NCBI GenBank assembly: GCA_945952105.1 | Contig: CAMFGZ010000001.1 | Location: 186,001-250,000, forward strand | DNA length: 64,000 nucleotides | Direction of reading: 5' to 3' | DNA from: an uncultured Rhodospirillaceae bacterium | GTDB lineage: Bacteria; Pseudomonadota; Alphaproteobacteria; Reyranellales; Reyranellaceae | In this document: one piece after another, positions 63,641-64,000 of the stretch | How the letters are laid out: every line of letters starts with the position of its first letter | Position numbering within the stretch: position 1 is the stretch's first letter | Made by a program: the position numbers and the translations under genes | Notes under the pieces: generated by a model | Told to the model about the DNA's origin: nothing | The model's database searches: none | Seen by the model: only the letters and a program-made list of their open reading frames with translations

Positions 63641-64000
63641 TCAGCTGCGGCGCTTGTCGTTCCACGGCGGCATCGGGAAGACGAGCGGAGCGGCGGCAGA
63701 TTCGAGCGGCAGGACGACCGTGGGCTTGCGCTTCAGGTTCTCGACGGCCGTGGCCTTGATGTTGACGTTCTGGCCCTTGGCGTCGAACTGGATCGGACCG
63801 CCCACCATCACGTGCTGGTCGATCTTGATCTTGCGCAGCGCCTCCATCAGGTCGCCGGGCTTGGTCGACTTGGCGGCGAGCCAGGCCTGGGCGGCGATCA
63901 GGATGCCCTCGAAGGTGAAGCCGCCGTTGAGGTCGAGCTGGTCGTTCGGATACTTGGCGGCGTGGCGCTTCTCGAGGGAGGCGGTCATGGCCGACTTCGG
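63641..64000 (-). CDS. Liv-type ABC transporter substrate-binding protein, C-terminal part
   Basis: The frame is open to the window edge, so only about 119 C-terminal residues are seen. LDLNGGFTFEGILIAAQAWLAA and PGDLMEALRKIKIDQHVMVGGPIQFDAKGQN match the end of LivK/amide-binding proteins of the type I periplasmic fold. It is the first known gene of the livH-M-G-F set and its partner. Confidence 0.88.
   Translation of the reverse strand, partial: PKSAMTASLEKRHAAKYPNDQLDLNGGFTFEGILIAAQAWLAAKSTKPGDLMEALRKIKIDQHVMVGGPIQFDAKGQNVNIKATAVENLKRKPTVVLPLESAAAPLVFPMPPWNDKRRS

Overview
The window is about 64 kb of GC-rich chromosomal DNA, almost fully coding, and most likely from an alphaproteobacterium. 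Supporting signs are the purC-purS-purQ-purL-bolA-grxD order, a DUF1476 F1-ATPase zeta-subunit gene, a zinc-knuckle-free S4, abundant solute-binding proteins of several families (Bug/TctC, TRAP, peptide-type, Liv), a Tat-exported protein set, and palindromic intergenic repeats of the kind common in this class. A Reyranella- or Bradyrhizobium-like soil bacterium would fit, but the genus is a guess. I see no rRNA, tRNA, CRISPR array, prophage or transposase.

Layout. 1-4.8 kb: tail of a DUF898-like gene, M48 protease, chlorite-dismutase-family protein, ATP-grasp ligase, M23 envelope peptidase and a small secreted protein. 5-9.5 kb: ABC-F ATPase, an enolase-superfamily enzyme and citramalate synthase (isoleucine route). 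9.5-14.2 kb: HlyD/MFS efflux pair, TrmJ, OsmC and ribosomal protein S4 with a clear terminator. 14.3-18.8 kb: RND efflux pair. 19-22.2 kb: a tight catabolic-looking operon (amidase, acetyltransferase, HpxZ/AtzH-like protein, amidohydrolase) followed by a peptide-type binding protein. 24-28 kb: HxlR regulator divergent from a flavodoxin-like reductase, then a Bug binding protein with a four-domain rhodanese, divergent from a LysR regulator. 29-33.4 kb: two tandem peptide-type binding proteins and a LigB-like dioxygenase; a decayed copy of the dioxygenase start lies between the two binding proteins. 33.6-38.4 kb: glutaredoxin, BolA and purine genes.

38.5-48 kb: a ferritin-like diiron protein; a four-gene operon (MaoC-type hydratase, Tat-exported beta-carbonic-anhydrase-like protein, GT2 glycosyltransferase, methyltransferase); DUF1476; stress protein; orphan TRAP binding protein; SulP transporter; DUF4239 membrane protein. 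48.4-52.5 kb: aerobic benzoyl-CoA epoxidation genes boxB and boxC, divergent from a GNAT/Rrf2 pair, with a perfect 12-bp palindrome in the shared promoter region. 52.5-60 kb: TPR protein, secreted protein, an acyl-CoA dehydrogenase homologue lacking the usual catalytic Glu residues, two tandem class III nucleotide cyclases and a transglutaminase-like protein. 60.1-64 kb: a Liv-type branched-chain/amide ABC transporter (LivF, G, M, H and the C-terminal end of the binding protein).

The most interesting items are the four-gene operon with the exported carbonic-anhydrase-like protein, the desulfinase-like acyl-CoA dehydrogenase, the probable Rrf2 control of box genes, the duplicated and partly decayed binding-protein/dioxygenase unit, the amidase/HpxZ operon, a two-arm palindromic repeat family, and a possible small RNA downstream of boxB. 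All gene functions are inferred from sequence features recognised by eye; no database search was run.
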